A stretch of DNA of 64,000 bases. Origin: Antilocapra americana. Taxonomy: Eukaryota; Chordata; Mammalia; Artiodactyla; Antilocapridae. Below, piece after piece: positions 34,366 through 45,589 of the stretch. The notes beneath the pieces are model-generated. The model saw nothing but the letters and a program-made list of their open reading frames with translations. It did no database searches and was not told the origin of the DNA. The stretch covers positions 13,032,284 to 13,096,283 of the forward strand of contig ML664175.1 of the NCBI GenBank assembly GCA_007570785.1. Reading direction: 5' to 3'. The stretch's first letter is position 1; every line of letters begins with the position of its first letter. The translations under genes and the position numbers were made by a program.

Positions 34366-36165
34366 ATGGTAAGATGTCCCTGGGTGGCAGAGAGGAAAAA
34401 ATTCAAGGTGGGGATGGAGAGAAGGTGAGCTTACCCTGGGTACTGTGAGCACCTGGTATCTTTCTCACTGAGCAGGATGAGAGGAAAACTGAGTTTATGT
34501 CAGAAAAGGCACTACTTTCAAATAGAAGTTTCCTGGGCAACCCACGACACAAAGGCACCAAGGGCACAGTGTATCTAACATTCCTGAGCATGGTACCTTG
34601 TCCCACCATGGGTCAGAGTTGAGCGACATTCTAAAGCTCCAATTTGTCCTAAGCAAACCAATGTGCAGAACTAACGAGGTCATCAATTTTTCTTCCAGTT
34701 AATGAACTCGTCAGAAGGGGTGTGATGCAGCAAGATGATGAGATGAGCAACCAAACCTGATTAAATAGTTTCATCTTCATCAAACAGTCAGACACAGAGC
34801 TGCAGCCCCATTATTCACTGTAAGGGGATAATTACACAGAGGGGGCCGCCATCAGGGCCACCCCTCCCCTCACCCAACTGGCTCCATTCCGTTGGGGACA
34901 GGGAGCGTGTCAGACCTGGGAAAAGGCATTCACTTAATTCAACAACTATTAACGGGCAGTTTGCTCCATGTCAGGTGTGGACCAAGAACAGAGGATGGAG
35001 ACAAATAAGGCCTGTCCTTGCCCAAGTAGTTGATGGTCAACCTAGCATGGAACAACAACTAACCAAAATATGCTATGAAAGATGACCCCCAGCACTTCAC
35101 ACCTAGTGTGAGGGGGATAGAGGAGAGCGGGAAAGGGGAGAAGACCAGGGGCGTCTTCTCATAAGTGTTCATCCTTGAGCTGGGCTTTAGGGATGAGCAG
35201 AATACCATTATGGAAAAGAGAGGGGAACTGGAAGGGCATATCAGGCAGAGAGATGAGTTTGACTAAAGATAAGGTGGTATGATAACATCCAGCTTGTCTG
35301 AAGAAATGAAACCAAGCAGGACCCTATGAGGCCTTCCCAGAACAGCACTCCCCACCCCCTACCACCTGTCCTCTGATGGCCTTTTGTCTGTAGGAAGACT
35401 TTAATTAAAGAATACATTCAGTCAGAGAAGTGAGAAGATGCAGAAAGAAAGGAAAACAATCAAGCAGGACCAAATAATAACAGTTTAGCCATTAAGCAAA
35501 GTCAAGGACTGTCATTATCTGCATGAAAATGGGTTTAAACCATGTCCAGGTTTCAGCTAGAGGGGTAGGGAAAGAGAACTTGGAGGATGCCTACCTAGAG
35601 CCTAGATAGAGAAATGGCATCCAGTTCCCATTTTATTGGCAAGAAGAATGTCACATGACCAACCTAAGTGCAAGGAGGCTGGGAAATGTAGTGTAGCTAA
35701 GATTGACTATAATTGTGATATCACAGAAGAAGGAAGAACGGATTTAGGTGAATAGCTGACAGTTTCTGCAACAGTGCCTAAGACTAAAAGGTCTAATTGG
35801 TGGATTCTTTTCTGCTGTAATTTCTTACAAGGCTCTAGAAATTCCATAACAGACTTAAACCTTTTTGTTTTCCTCATGACTATAACCTTACTATAGCAGC
35901 ATATAACCAGTGACTGACTGTACACCACTGTCAATGGCTCCTTTAGAAAGGAGCTAAAATTAAAAACAACGGTCTCTCACTACCCTAAACTATAACCAAT
36001 AAAGAAATCTGTGCCTTCACAAAAAGAGCTAGAGATTAATACCATTCGAAAAAATACTCCCATGGAATCCTGGCAAACTTCTGTAGAACTCCAAGATTCC
36101 ACTGAACACTGTTTGAAACTCTTAAAGCTATGGATAGGACAGGGTTGAATGCTAGAATTCACCCT
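34366..36165. other. unique sequence, no gene seen
   Basis: 34905-35290 has the general order of an old mammalian repeat ('cattcacttaattcaacaac' to 'gagctgggctttagggatga') that I cannot name. The remaining sequence, including 35380-35560, looks single copy. No gene. Confidence 0.45.
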
Positions 36166-36303
36166 TGTAATTCCCTGGTGGTCCAGTGGTTAAGACTGAG
36201 TTTCCGATGCAGTGGCCATCGGTTCAATCCCTGGTTGAGGAACTGAGATCTCATAGGCTAACTGGCATGGTCAAATTGAAAGATAAAGTAAAATGTAAAA
36301 AAG
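36166..36303 (+). mobile_element. CHR-type SINE
   Basis: Sense copy: 'attccctggtggtccagtgg', 'ttaagactgagtttccgatg', 'ggttcaatccctggttgagg', 'aactgagatctcatagg', then an A-rich tail. Confidence 0.92.
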
Positions 36304-36529
36304 TAGTTTCAAGTTTTTAAAAGAAGAATTCACCCTGTGATTTAGACTCATGATCAAATCTCCACTTCTGCAAAGAGAATAGCACTAGCATTTTTTCAGC
36401 TGAGGACAGGAGAGCTAAAAGTTTTGATGGGAGTAGAATATTTTGGTATCCATAAGTGTCTCCCCTGCCTGCAAGATATTCTCCAGTCACCCTACCATGG
36501 CAAGCAAGACTCTTTATAACCTGACTGCA

Positions 36530-36930
36530 GCTTAAATTTGCCAATTCAATTCCAACATTTCTTTCCACCATGCTCCCTGAACCACTTGCTCTTTTCTGAG
36601 CATGCCATAACCTTTCGGACTCTTCATGCACATACTGTGTTTTCCCCCTTTGTCTGGAATGCTTTTCTCCCTTATTTCTGTGCATTGGAACTCCACCTTC
36701 CTAATGGTCACCACATCTGTCAAATCTTCCCTGATCTTTCTAACTTTGTGTGCTTTTTCCCTTCCAGAACTCTTTGCTTGTTCCTTACCATGTGTTACAA
36801 TTCTATCTCATAACATTTGACGGCTTCCTTGACAAACTCTGTGACTAGACTTGAACTTCTTCTAGGGTAAGGACAAGTCTCAGTCACCTCTTCCTTCCTG
36901 CCATGGCTAGCCTAGTATCTTGAGGTAGTA
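36530..36930 (+). repeat. L2 LINE 3' region
   Basis: Sense L2: 'ccatgctccctgaaccactt', 'tgtctggaatgcttttctcc', 'ctgtcaaatcttccctgatc', a 'ctgtgactagacttgaactt' block and 'tagtaggtgc' at the end. Good block order over about 400 bases, with high divergence. Confidence 0.8.
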
Positions 36931-36949
36931 GGTGCACACCAAAAAGCCT

Positions 36950-37092
36950 CTCTTTTGGTGGGGAGTGGGGAGTGGGGTGGGGTTGCCACACTAAGTGTTT
37001 TGCGGGATATTAGTTTCCCAATCAGAGATCAAACCCAGGCCTCTGGCAGTAGAAACATGGAGTCCTAACCACTGAACCATGAGGGAATCCCC
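36950..37092 (-). mobile_element. CHR-type SINE
   Basis: Antisense copy: 'atcagagatcaaacccaggc', 'gagtcctaaccactgaacca' and the end 'tgagggaatcccc'. It is inserted just after the L2 end. A G-rich run (36958-36983) lies at its tail. Confidence 0.85.
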
Positions 37093-38159
37093 TTCAAAAA
37101 GTTTGCTGAATTATGACTTCAGTCAGAAGTCTTGAGACACTAAGTATTTGCTTAAATGCAGTCCTTCTTTAGGGAAGAGAAAGCATCTCCTCAAATGCTG
37201 AGGTAGTCAGTAACTCATGTGCATTCAAAGTATGGTTTTAGATTTAGCATTGCATTCCAAACATAAATTTATTCAACTATTCCTCTAACATTCTTTGTAA
37301 AATGTCTGGATTAATAAGAAAAATTTCCTTTGAACAGTTTCCATAATAGGTAGGTATGAAGAATCCAATACTGAACAAGATGGGTTTGGCCCTTTTCCTT
37401 GAGGAGCTTCTGGTGCAGCCTGTCAGAGAGCCATCAGATCCATTACCAACTACAGACACTAACTAACTGACAGCCCATGATATATGGAGGCATCATGCCA
37501 GGGGTGGTGGGGTCTTGTGCACTGGTTAGAGTGTGCAGAGTGGAGTGTCTGGAAACAGGTCACACACAAAGTCAGAATCTGGCTGAGAAGACAGAACACA
37601 GATAAAAATGAAAACAAAAAAACTGCTAAGCACCATATGCTCCTTACCAACAAGGAAATCGGTCATCAGGGGAGGCAGGTCTTTGGAGGCAGGATTCCTT
37701 GCTAAGGCCAGGCAAGTCTGAAAAATCTCATGGAATTGGAGGGACTTGTTCTAGGCCTTGACAAAAGACTAGGCTTGGCTACAGGGAAATGAGAGAAAAG
37801 GAGGGCATTCCAGGGAGTGTCAGTGGAATGCACAGTGAATTGAAGAAAAAATTAAGCAACTCTACAGGAGCAGAGTCTCCACTCATCCTTTCTGTATTAA
37901 TTCAGCGCTCATGATATACAATGCACTGGAGAGGGGTGGGGAGGTTGTCACATGGGTACAGGGTGTGGCCCTTGCTTTGGAGGAACCGAGGCAGAATTTC
38001 ATCTCCTGGTGTCATCCCATTCTCTGCTTCCACTTAAGACTGGAGAGCATTGTCTCTAAGAGGTCCTTTTCTTCCTGGTGATGGAGGGAGGACACTCACG
38101 AGGTTGGTGTCTAGCTGATGTTTTGTCTCATTAGCCAGAGAGTGTGTAGGCAGGTGTAT
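37093..38159. other. unique sequence, no gene seen
   Basis: Parts (37350-37440 and 37730-37830) have words typical of old mammalian interspersed repeats, but not enough to name a family. No gene. Confidence 0.4.
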
Positions 38160-38490
38160 GGGCTTCCTTGGTACCTCAGCTGCTAAAGAATCCACCTGCA
38201 GTGCAGGAGACCCTGGTTCGATTTCTGGGTCAGGAAGCTCCCCTGGAGAAGGGATAGGCTACCCACTCCAGTCGTCTTGGGCTTCCCTGGTGGCTCAGAT
38301 GTTAAAGAATCTGCCTGCCATGCAGGAGACCTGGGTTTGATCCCTGGCTTGGGAAGATCCTTTGGAGGAGGGCATGGAAGCCCACCCCAGTATTCTCACC
38401 TGCAGAAGCCTCATGGACAGAGGAGCCTGGTAGGCTACAGTCCATGGGATCGCAAAGAGTCAGACACGACTGAGCAACTAAGCACACAGC
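38160..38490 (+). mobile_element. dimeric Bov-tA SINE
   Basis: A tailless partial Bov-tA (38160-38278) runs straight into a complete Bov-tA (38279-38490). The first unit stops inside the SINE body at 'ccactccagtcgtctt', and the second starts with the tRNA-like head 'gggcttccctggtggctcag'. The same junction is found on the other strand at 47458/47459. Confidence 0.93.
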
Positions 38491-38954
38491 ACGTGCGGGT
38501 GTACATTAAACAGTGATGTCAATAGGGATGGAGGATCCAGCTGGATAATCAGGGGCTGGAAAGTTGGGTGCATATTTCAAACATTTCTCTCCCCATTCCA
38601 CACTGTTAGAATTACTGGCCATTTCTTCTCTTAAATCTTTCTAGAATAGCTCTGCTTCCATTCTTCTCTTGTGCTTAAAATTAACTGTGACTCATAGAAC
38701 TTAAAAAGAATAGAGTTACTCTAGGGGCATTTCATGTAGCAAAGGAAAAAGGATAATAAAATGTCAGATAAAAGAATGAATCACCTTAGTTTTGAAATAT
38801 CTCCTTCAAGGAGAAAAATATAATCAACACCTGAGTAAGATGTGAACTATCATGTATATAGAAAAACATATCCCCTCCCTTTCTGTTCTCCTTCTTACTC
38901 TTTCCAGCTCTGCCCAGGCAGGAACAACTGTTTCATCAATATACTAAATAAATA
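38491..38954. other. unique sequence, no gene seen
   Basis: AT-rich flank without recognised content. Confidence 0.45.
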
Positions 38955-39268
38955 AATTTATGTTTTAAAATAATAAATGCCAGAGAAGGTGTGGAGAAAA
39001 AGGAACTGTTCTACACTGTTGAGGGGAATGTAAATTGGAGCAGCCAGTATGAGAACAGTGTGGATGTTCTTTCAAAAACTGAAAATAGAGTTACCATATG
39101 ATCCGGCAACCCCACTACCAGGCATATATATATCCAGGAAAAATCATGATTTGAAAAGACATAGCAGTTCATAGCAGTACTATTTACAATAGCCAAGATA
39201 TGGAAGCAACATAAATGTCCATCATCAGAGGATGTGGTGTGTATATGTATATATATATGTATACATTT

Positions 39269-39478
39269 GGGCTTCCCTGGTAGCTCAGACAGTAAAGAAT
39301 CCACCTGCAACGTGGAAGAGCTAGGTTCAAACCCTGGTTAGGAAGATCCCCTGGAGGAGGGCATGGCAAACCACTCCAGTATTATTGCCTGGAGAATTCC
39401 CATGGACAGAGGAGCCTGGCAGGCTGTAGTCCATGGGGTTGCAGTCAGACATGACTGAGTGACTAAGCAAAGCACACA
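39269..39478 (+). mobile_element. Bov-tA SINE
   Basis: Sense copy inside the L1: 'gggcttccctggtagctcag', 'ccactccagtattattgcct' and 'gacatgactgagtgactaag', running into (CA/TA)n. Confidence 0.95.
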
Positions 39479-39516
39479 CACATATATATATGATATATAT
39501 ATACAGACACACACAC

Positions 39517-39653
39517 AATGGGCTTTTTCAGGCAAGAATATTGGAGTAGGTTGCCATTTTCTCCTCCAGGGGATCTTCCCAGCCCAGGGATTGAACCCAG
39601 GTCTCCCACGTTGCAGGCAGGCATTTCAACCTCTGAGCCACTAGGGAAGCCCC
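39517..39653 (-). mobile_element. truncated Bov-tA SINE
   Basis: Antisense copy keeping the body and tRNA-like head only ('ctccaggggatcttcccagc', ending 'ctagggaagcccc'). With the sense copy 39 bases upstream it forms a long inverted repeat. Confidence 0.93.
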
Positions 39654-39717
39654 AATAGTACAGAAAGCTATACTCAATAATAAAAAGAATCTGAAAAAGA
39701 ATATATATGTATACTCT

Positions 39718-39718
<1 letters not shown>

Positions 39719-39757
<39 letters not shown>
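39719..39757. repeat. (CA)n microsatellite
   Basis: About 19 uninterrupted AC units between 'tatacttatac'-type flanks, at the position where ruminant L1 3' ends often carry such runs. A likely length-polymorphic marker. Confidence 0.97.
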
Positions 39758-39763
<6 letters not shown>

Positions 39764-39835
39764 AAAAACTTTGCTGTATACCTGAAACTAACACAACATT
39801 ATAAATCAACTACACCCCAATTTTAAAACATACTA

Positions 39836-40732
39836 AATAAAGCTTATATAAGTTAGAAGTCTTAAATCACTAATAATTTTTCTGGCTCTTTCTTTTTTAA
39901 CTCAAATATGAAGTCTGTTGTGGTTCTAATTTTTTTTATCAGAATTATTCTAGAATAACATACATTCTCATGAATGACCTCCTGTGTCTTAGAGATCATT
40001 TTCTTGATAAGCCCCCTGACTCACTTTTTGCAAGTGTGGCAGCATAGTTTATTGGCTTTGTAATAGGAAGCTCTTGCCATTAGGGACTGAGCTAAGATCA
40101 CCAAACTAATTCCCATATATTCTTAGTTGAGCTTTGAATCACAAAAGTAGTAGAAGGCCCAGCATGATATCTCCTCTGAAATGAGCAATCCCTTAATTAA
40201 ACAGAAGTAAATAGAGGTTACAACGTGTTCCTTAATTAAATAGATGTAAATGCCCAATCACTGTGCTTTCCACACACATCAATTTCGCATCATCTCATTT
40301 TCCTGTTTGCCCAGTGGAAATGAAAATTCTGAAGCTCTATTTTGGTTGGAATCTCCCAAGTGTGCCTGCCAGGCTGGGTATTCAATCATGAATATTTACC
40401 TACTGGTTTATAGAAATGTGTAGCTGGTGTCTACTCTTCCTTCCTTTAGCATCTGTGAGCTTAGGAATGACTATGAACCTTACATTACGGGACCATCAAA
40501 CAGCAGTGGCCCTGCTTTTGCCCAACAAAGCATCTGGACTGCCATCTTGGGAAAACATACCTGGAGACATGAGGTGAAGTGTGTAGCATGGAAAGGGGCA
40601 GCTAACATAAAAACTGAGCCCTCTGTGTTGGGTCACATTGAGTGATCCTGAGACACAATGCCTTGCGTCTGCTGTCTTTCATTACACCCGTCTCCACATT
40701 ATTTTGGGGGACTGTAAATGTAATTCATGGAA
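39836..40732. other. unique sequence, no gene seen
   Basis: Single-copy-looking sequence. A (C)ttaattaa(a) block recurs near 40193 and 40231 ('ccttaattaaacagaagtaa' and 'ccttaattaaatagatgtaa'), a small local duplication. No gene. Confidence 0.45.
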
Positions 40733-41131
40733 TCTAAGATGGTTCATTTTTGTATGTCAACTTGACTGGCTATGGTACTCAATCCTTCAAAAACTAGTCT
40801 AGATGCTTCCGTGAAGGTATTTTGTAGTTATCATTAACATTTACAATCAATTGGCTTTAAGTAAAGGGGATTACCCTCCATAATGTGGTGGGCCTCACCC
40901 AATCAAGTGAAGACTCTAAGAGCAAAAACTGAGGTTTCTTGGAGAAGAAGGAATTCTGCCTCAAGATTATAACATAGAACTCCTGTCAGCATGTCCAGCA
41001 TGCTGGCCTAAATTACGCATTTTAGATTTGCCAGCATCTATAAATCGCATGAGTCAATTTTTAAAAATAAATCACCCTCTATGTATATATACATCCCACT
41101 GGTTCTCTTTCTCTAGAACCCTGACTGATAG
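40733..41131 (+). repeat. ERVL-type LTR (MLT2-like)
   Basis: Block order of an ancient ERVL LTR: 'tgtatgtcaacttgactggc', 'ttccgtgaaggtattttgta', 'gattaccctccataatgtgg', 'tgggcctcacccaatcaagt', 'agagcaaaaactgaggtttc', 'gaaggaattctgcctcaaga' and the terminal 'agaaccctgactgatag'. Solo LTR, no interior seen. Confidence 0.85.
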
Positions 41132-41928
41132 TAGTGAATCTGTCTAAATTAGATGAAAACATTATACTTCTAATTTTCAGAAAGTAGCCCAATTCAATCA
41201 CAGCTTAAAGTGAGCTAACTGACAGTGCCTTCAAACTGCTAAGATGAGAGCAGTACTGGGGTGTAGAAGCCAGAACCGAGTCCACCCCTTAAAAGTGCTG
41301 ATCACCTTTAGGTAGATTTAATCTCCTTGTTAGCTCTGGCATGGCCAGCAACTTGCCAGCTATGAATTAGATGGTTATCAGAGGACAGCAGTGGGTTAAC
41401 AACATTTTAACCGAGTCAAACTGTTAATTGGAATAGAATCCATCTCAATGTATTCCTAGAAACAGTTCTGCTTTTCTGAAGCATTAGAAATAAATTGAGG
41501 TGGATCCCATTCCAATTAGAATTTATGATTAAGACCATCATTTCAGGATGACAAGCTAAGCAAAGTTATGTGTATCTGAAAATCTGTATGACTGAAGGAT
41601 CTTAAAGAAAAAGATTACTTGAGAGGAGGTGAAAATTGTAATGACCCAGTCTCACTGGTGATTTCTCCCCAGTCCCTGAATTTCCAGCCAAGCAACTGAT
41701 ATTTGAAGGTTAGGTTCAAGGACTATTTTCATTGAATCATAGGAGTTCAGAGGTGGAAAGAATCTTTTATAAGTGGAGATAAGCTCAGAGAAGAGGAATG
41801 ACTTGCTCCACAGTGATGACAACCAGGGGTGTTTGTTTCACTAACTTCATCTGGAGGGATGGACATTCCCTCTGCTTCAGCCTCAAAAGTAAAATGAATC
41901 AACAGTTGAAACAATTCTCTCTGGGTAT
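41132..41928. other. unique sequence, no gene seen
   Basis: A weak MIR/L2-like block near 41740-41830 ('gataagctcagagaagagga') is not secure. No gene. Confidence 0.45.
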
Positions 41929-42127
41929 GTGCTCGGTCACTTCACTCATGTCCAACTCTTTGTGACCCCATGGTGTGTAGCCCACCAGGCTCCTCTGTCT
42001 ATGGGGTCCTCCAGGCAAGAATACTTTTTTCCTTTTCCAGGGAATCTTCCTGACCTGAGATTGAACTCATGTGTCCTGCGCCTCTGCATTGTAGGCAGAG
42101 CCTTTACTGCTGAGCCACTGGGTGGCC
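41929..42127 (-). mobile_element. Bov-tA SINE
   Basis: Antisense copy: 'gtgctcggtcacttcactca', 'ctctttgtgaccccatggtg', 'ctccaggcaagaatac', then the reversed head ending 'gctgagccactgggtggcc'. Confidence 0.93.
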
Positions 42128-42314
42128 TCTGCTCTTTTTCTTCTAAATCATTACTGAAAAGCCAAGTGCACTTCTCACTTTAGACTAGAGTCAATGGGTA
42201 GAAAGATAGCATGCTCAACCTGGCACTGAGGTTCAAGGAAAACCATATCCATTAAGACCTACCATGTGTCAAGCGACCTGACAAAAACCTAGAGGATGTT
42301 ATCAGAATACCCGT

Positions 42315-42510
42315 GCTTTACCTAGTACTGCGCTAAGTACTTTCACTAAGTCTTTACTTCTGTGAGTAGGTCCTATTTCTATTCCCATTTACACAAGAGG
42401 AAACTGAAGCAGAGAGAAGTTAAGCAGCTTACCCAAAGGTACACAGAGACAGGAAGTGCACGGCTGAGACGTGAACCTGGGCACCGTGGGGCCAGAATTA
42501 ATACTTGCCA
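42315..42510 (+). repeat. MIR SINE
   Basis: Sense MIR: 'tactgcgctaagtactttca', 'cccatttacacaagaggaaa', 'gaagttaagcagcttaccca', 'acagagacaggaagtgcacg' and 'gacgtgaacctgggcac'. Confidence 0.85.
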
Positions 42511-42529
42511 ATGTGTTGTGCCAGCTCTC

Positions 42530-42612
42530 ACTGAATCTTCACACTTTCATTACGGTGATATTGTTCTCACCATGTTACAGATGGGAAAACCAAGGCTCAG
42601 AAACTGTGAAGA
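42530..42612 (+). repeat. MIR fragment
   Basis: Second sense MIR directly downstream: 'tcttcacactttcattacgg', then 'accatgttacagatgggaaa' and 'ccaaggctcagaaactgtga'. Confidence 0.7.
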
Positions 42613-42748
42613 ACCCATCTGAGATCAATGTATTAGCTGCTCTGTAGACCCTCTGCCCCCAGATACTCCCGCTACACAACTTACCAGTGATTTGTCTCTT
42701 AATGATCATTTCCTCTCCCAACTTCCGAGTGCACATACGGCTTCGATA

Positions 42749-43490
42749 AAGAAAATAAAGTCTGTCACTGTCATTGTCTCCCCCTCTATTTGCCATGAGG
42801 TGATGGGACCAGATGCCATGACCTTAGTTCTTTGATAGCTGAGTTTTAAGCCAGCTTTTCACTCTCCTCAGTGACCGATTTCACCTTCAGTGACAGGCTT
42901 TATTTTCTTGGGCTCCAAAATCATTGTAGACGGTGACTGCAGCCTTGAATTTAAAAGATGCTTGCTCCTTGGAAGAAAAGCTATGACAAACTCAGACAGT
43001 ATATTAAAAGCAGAGACATCACTTTGCTGACAAAGATTTGTATAATCAAAGCTAAGGTTTTACCAGCAGTCACGCATGGCTGTGAGAGTTGGACCATAAA
43101 GAAGGTTGAGTGCTGAAGATACAAGGCTTTCAAACTGTGGCGCTGGAGAAGACTCTTGACAGTCCCTTAGACAGCAAGGAGATCAAACCAGTCAATCCTA
43201 AAAGAAATCAACCCTAAACATTTATTGGAAGGACTGATGCTGAAGCTGAAGCTCCAATACTCTGACCACCTGATGCAAAGAGCTGACTCATTGGAAAAGA
43301 GCCTGATACTGGGAAACTGAGGAGAGGAGAAGGGGACAACAGAGGATGAGCTGGTTGGATGGCATCAATGACTCAATGGACATGAGTTTGAGCAGACTCT
43401 GGAAGATAGTGAAGGACGGGGAAGCCTGGTGTGCTGCAGTCCATGGGGTCACAAAGAGTTGGACACGACTTAGAGACTAAACCGTAACAA
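42749..43490 (+). mobile_element. BovB LINE with inverted 5' part
   Basis: 42889-43490 is a sense BovB 3' portion ('ttcttgggctccaaaatcat', 'ggtgactgcagccttgaatt', 'gttggatggcatcaatgact', 'agagttggacacgactta'). 42749-42872 is BovB in the opposite sense and corresponds to the stretch immediately upstream in the element ('gatgggaccagatgccatga' on the + strand). Both parts share about 20 bases at the break, 'agtgacagRctttattttct' in element sense, so the two halves are contiguous in the element but head-to-head in the genome. No intact frame. Confidence 0.85.
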
Positions 43491-43647
43491 CAGCACGACT
43501 TCAATAAATAAATTAATTTCCTGGATTCATGTTTACTTAATGTTTCCAGGTAGATTAAAGCCAGTTCTCCATTTGTGGAGAGATAGGTATATGGGCCGAT
43601 ATCTTTATAGGCTTCAGTCTTGAGCAAAGTGCATACAGGTCATTCCT

Positions 43648-43825
43648 GCCCACTGGTTTTTCCCAAACTTCCTTGGAAACAATCAGCTTGTTAAATATAA
43701 ACTCTAAGACCCCATCCCAGACTCAAGCATTCCTAAATCCCACAGAATAGACCTAGAAAGCACCATGACTAACAAGCACCCCCACGTGATTCAGTTCCTC
43801 AGGGAAATTTGGGAATGCTGAATTA
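43648..43825 (+). repeat. MER5-like DNA transposon remnant
   Basis: Order of blocks as in MER5-type non-autonomous hAT elements: 'tcccaaacttccttggaaac', 'cagcttgttaaatata', 'gaccccatcccagactc', 'actaacaagcacccccacgt', 'gattcagttcctc'. Diverged, moderate confidence. Confidence 0.5.
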
Positions 43826-43879
43826 AAGTGTCCTCTTATTTCCTCTTTCAGGGCCAAAATTAAATGGCAACACAATAAC

Positions 43880-44090
43880 ACTTGCTCAGTCACTTACCAA
43901 CTTTACAGTTTTCAGATGAGTCATTTGACTTTTTGATACTTCAAGGTTCTTCTCTGTCCAATGGGAGTAGCAAAAGTATCTGTTTCATGGTGTTGTTCTG
44001 AAGAACAGATGAAATAAAGCATATAAAACATCTAGCATAGTGCCTGTCTCTGAGGCAGGGATCAATAAATGTGAAGTACTCCTTCTTTCT
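43880..44090 (-). repeat. MIR SINE
   Basis: Antisense MIR, nearly full length: 'ctcagtcacttaccaacttt', 'ctctgtccaatgggagtagc', 'ttcatggtgttgttctgaag', 'catctagcatagtgcctgtc' and 'agggatcaataaatg'. Confidence 0.85.
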
Positions 44091-44977
44091 TATTTCTCCT
44101 ATTTAGGGAATTTACATTCCAGAGGATTCAGCATCCTTAGTTCTCAAAGGTGCAGTTTCAGCGTTCAGCAATAGGTGCAAGAGTCAAGTGGTAGAGAAGG
44201 GCATGGGAGCCCTAAGCCACCCCTGAAACCATACCACACACACCTGTGGGGACAGGGGAAGCAAAGCAGGGCACCCTGAGCTCCAAGCTGCAGGGGCACC
44301 CACTTCCACCCGGGCAACAGGGCTCACCGTTGCAGGCCAGGACCCATCTGAACCTGGCACAGCGACACATGTTCCTGTAAGGGCTTGGGTCAAATCCACT
44401 GACCTTAGAGAGGTCCCAGAAAGCAAAGATCCAGGAGACAGTGTCTCTTCATGGCTGGACTGGGCCCTCATCATCAAGACTGAGGAAGTCCTGGGGCATG
44501 AGCCTCTCTAGCAGCTCTCAGGTTTGGCTCAGTCAGAAGTACCTCCTCTAAGTCAGTTCAAGCCTGAACCCGACCTTAACCTGTAACGGGGGTGAGGGCG
44601 GACACGTATCCATCCATTCACTTCCTTTTGTCTCTAAGATGGACTAGACCCTGTACTAGACCTTTGGACACCTGGTCCTGTCCTTCAGAAGCGTACTGCC
44701 TAACAGGCAAGGTCACACAGTGTCATTTATCATGAGGGAGAACTTCAGAGTACCTCAGAAAGTCACTTCCAATTGTTTCGAATCCTCAGCACAGAACACA
44801 GGTACTGCATCTTGTGGCTCCTGGCAACACCCACCAGCTTCATCTCATACCCCTTTCCCACCCCACTGCAACTGCACACCAGCCACTGGACTTCTTTCTG
44901 CTCAGTGAGCAAACCAAGCTCTTTTTAGGCTCAGGACCAGGCCCTCACCTCAACCCTTCCCTTTCTCTTGTCGAGAC
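44091..44977. other. unique sequence, no gene seen
   Basis: 44184-44480 is G+C-richer and carries a 97-codon antisense frame without family resemblance; I regard it as chance. The rest shows no repeat. Confidence 0.45.
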
Positions 44978-45181
44978 TTTTTTTTTTTTTAATGTGCTAG
45001 GAATTCATCATGACAAGAGAGCTCAGAAATTGTGGCACACAGGCTTCTCTAGTTGTGGTATGCAGGCTTAGTTGCCCCTTCCTCCCTTGGCATGTGGGAT
45101 CTTAGTTCCCTGACCAGGGATGGAACCCTCACCACTGCACTGGAAGGTGGATTTGTAACACTGGACCCCCAGGGAAGTCCC
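44978..45181 (-). mobile_element. CHR-type SINE
   Basis: Antisense copy with a T-run start, the extra 'aattgtggcacacaggcttc' and 'gcatgtgggatcttagttcc' blocks of the longer subfamily, 'ctgaccagggatggaaccct' and the end 'ggacccccagggaagtccc'. Confidence 0.95.
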
Positions 45182-45589
45182 TGTCAGGACTTCATAACTA
45201 TGCATTCCAAAGGGAATCTACCCTTGATCCGGAGCCCAGGAGACTTCCAGTCTGATTTATTTTTGTGTCCCCAGCACTGAGTATTGCGCCTGGTGTACAT
45301 GATGTCAGAACAACCCATTTTTTTTTCTGGATATTAAATAAATTATGGATTCCTTCCACTTGATTGTCCCATATATCCTAGCATAGATGTGCCCAAATCT
45401 CTGCCATCATTAAAAGAAACTTGACAGGTGCCAACCTTTTGCAGCAAGATCCTAGTTGATGCTGTAAAATTACAGATGCTTTCTTACCAGGAGCCAACTT
45501 GGATGCTTCTTTTGGGGTGAGGTTCCCTCCCCCACCATAGAAATAGAAGAAAAGCACCACTTTAGTAGGAGAAAAAGATCCAGCAGATC
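45182..45589. other. unique sequence, no gene seen
   Basis: No repeat or frame of interest before the BovB fragment begins. Confidence 0.45.

Larger units (their letters stand above)
38955..39835 (+). mobile_element. L1 3' end, split by nested SINEs
   Basis: The L1 ORF2 3' portion at 38970-39235 ('gtgtggagaaaaaggaactg', 'taccatatgatccggcaacc', 'aatagccaagatatggaagc') is interrupted by two inverted Bov-tA copies and dinucleotide runs. The 3' UTR resumes at 39656-39835 ('ctttgctgtatacctgaaac', 'ttataaatcaactacacccc'). The L1 itself is old and broken. Confidence 0.88.

Noticed and set aside
34905..35290. Possible ancient interspersed repeat
   Set aside because: Only scattered words match; not enough to assign family or orientation firmly.
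38279..38350. tRNA-like heads of Bov-tA as tRNA genes (this and all other copies)
   Set aside because: They are SINE promoter relics without an intact cloverleaf or 3' end and are always attached to the BovB-derived tail.
39719..39757. CRISPR-like or tandem array
   Set aside because: Simple (CA)n microsatellite; no spacer-repeat structure anywhere in the window.
44184..44477. 97-codon - frame
   Set aside because: Low-complexity residues, no domain and no promoter or splice context.
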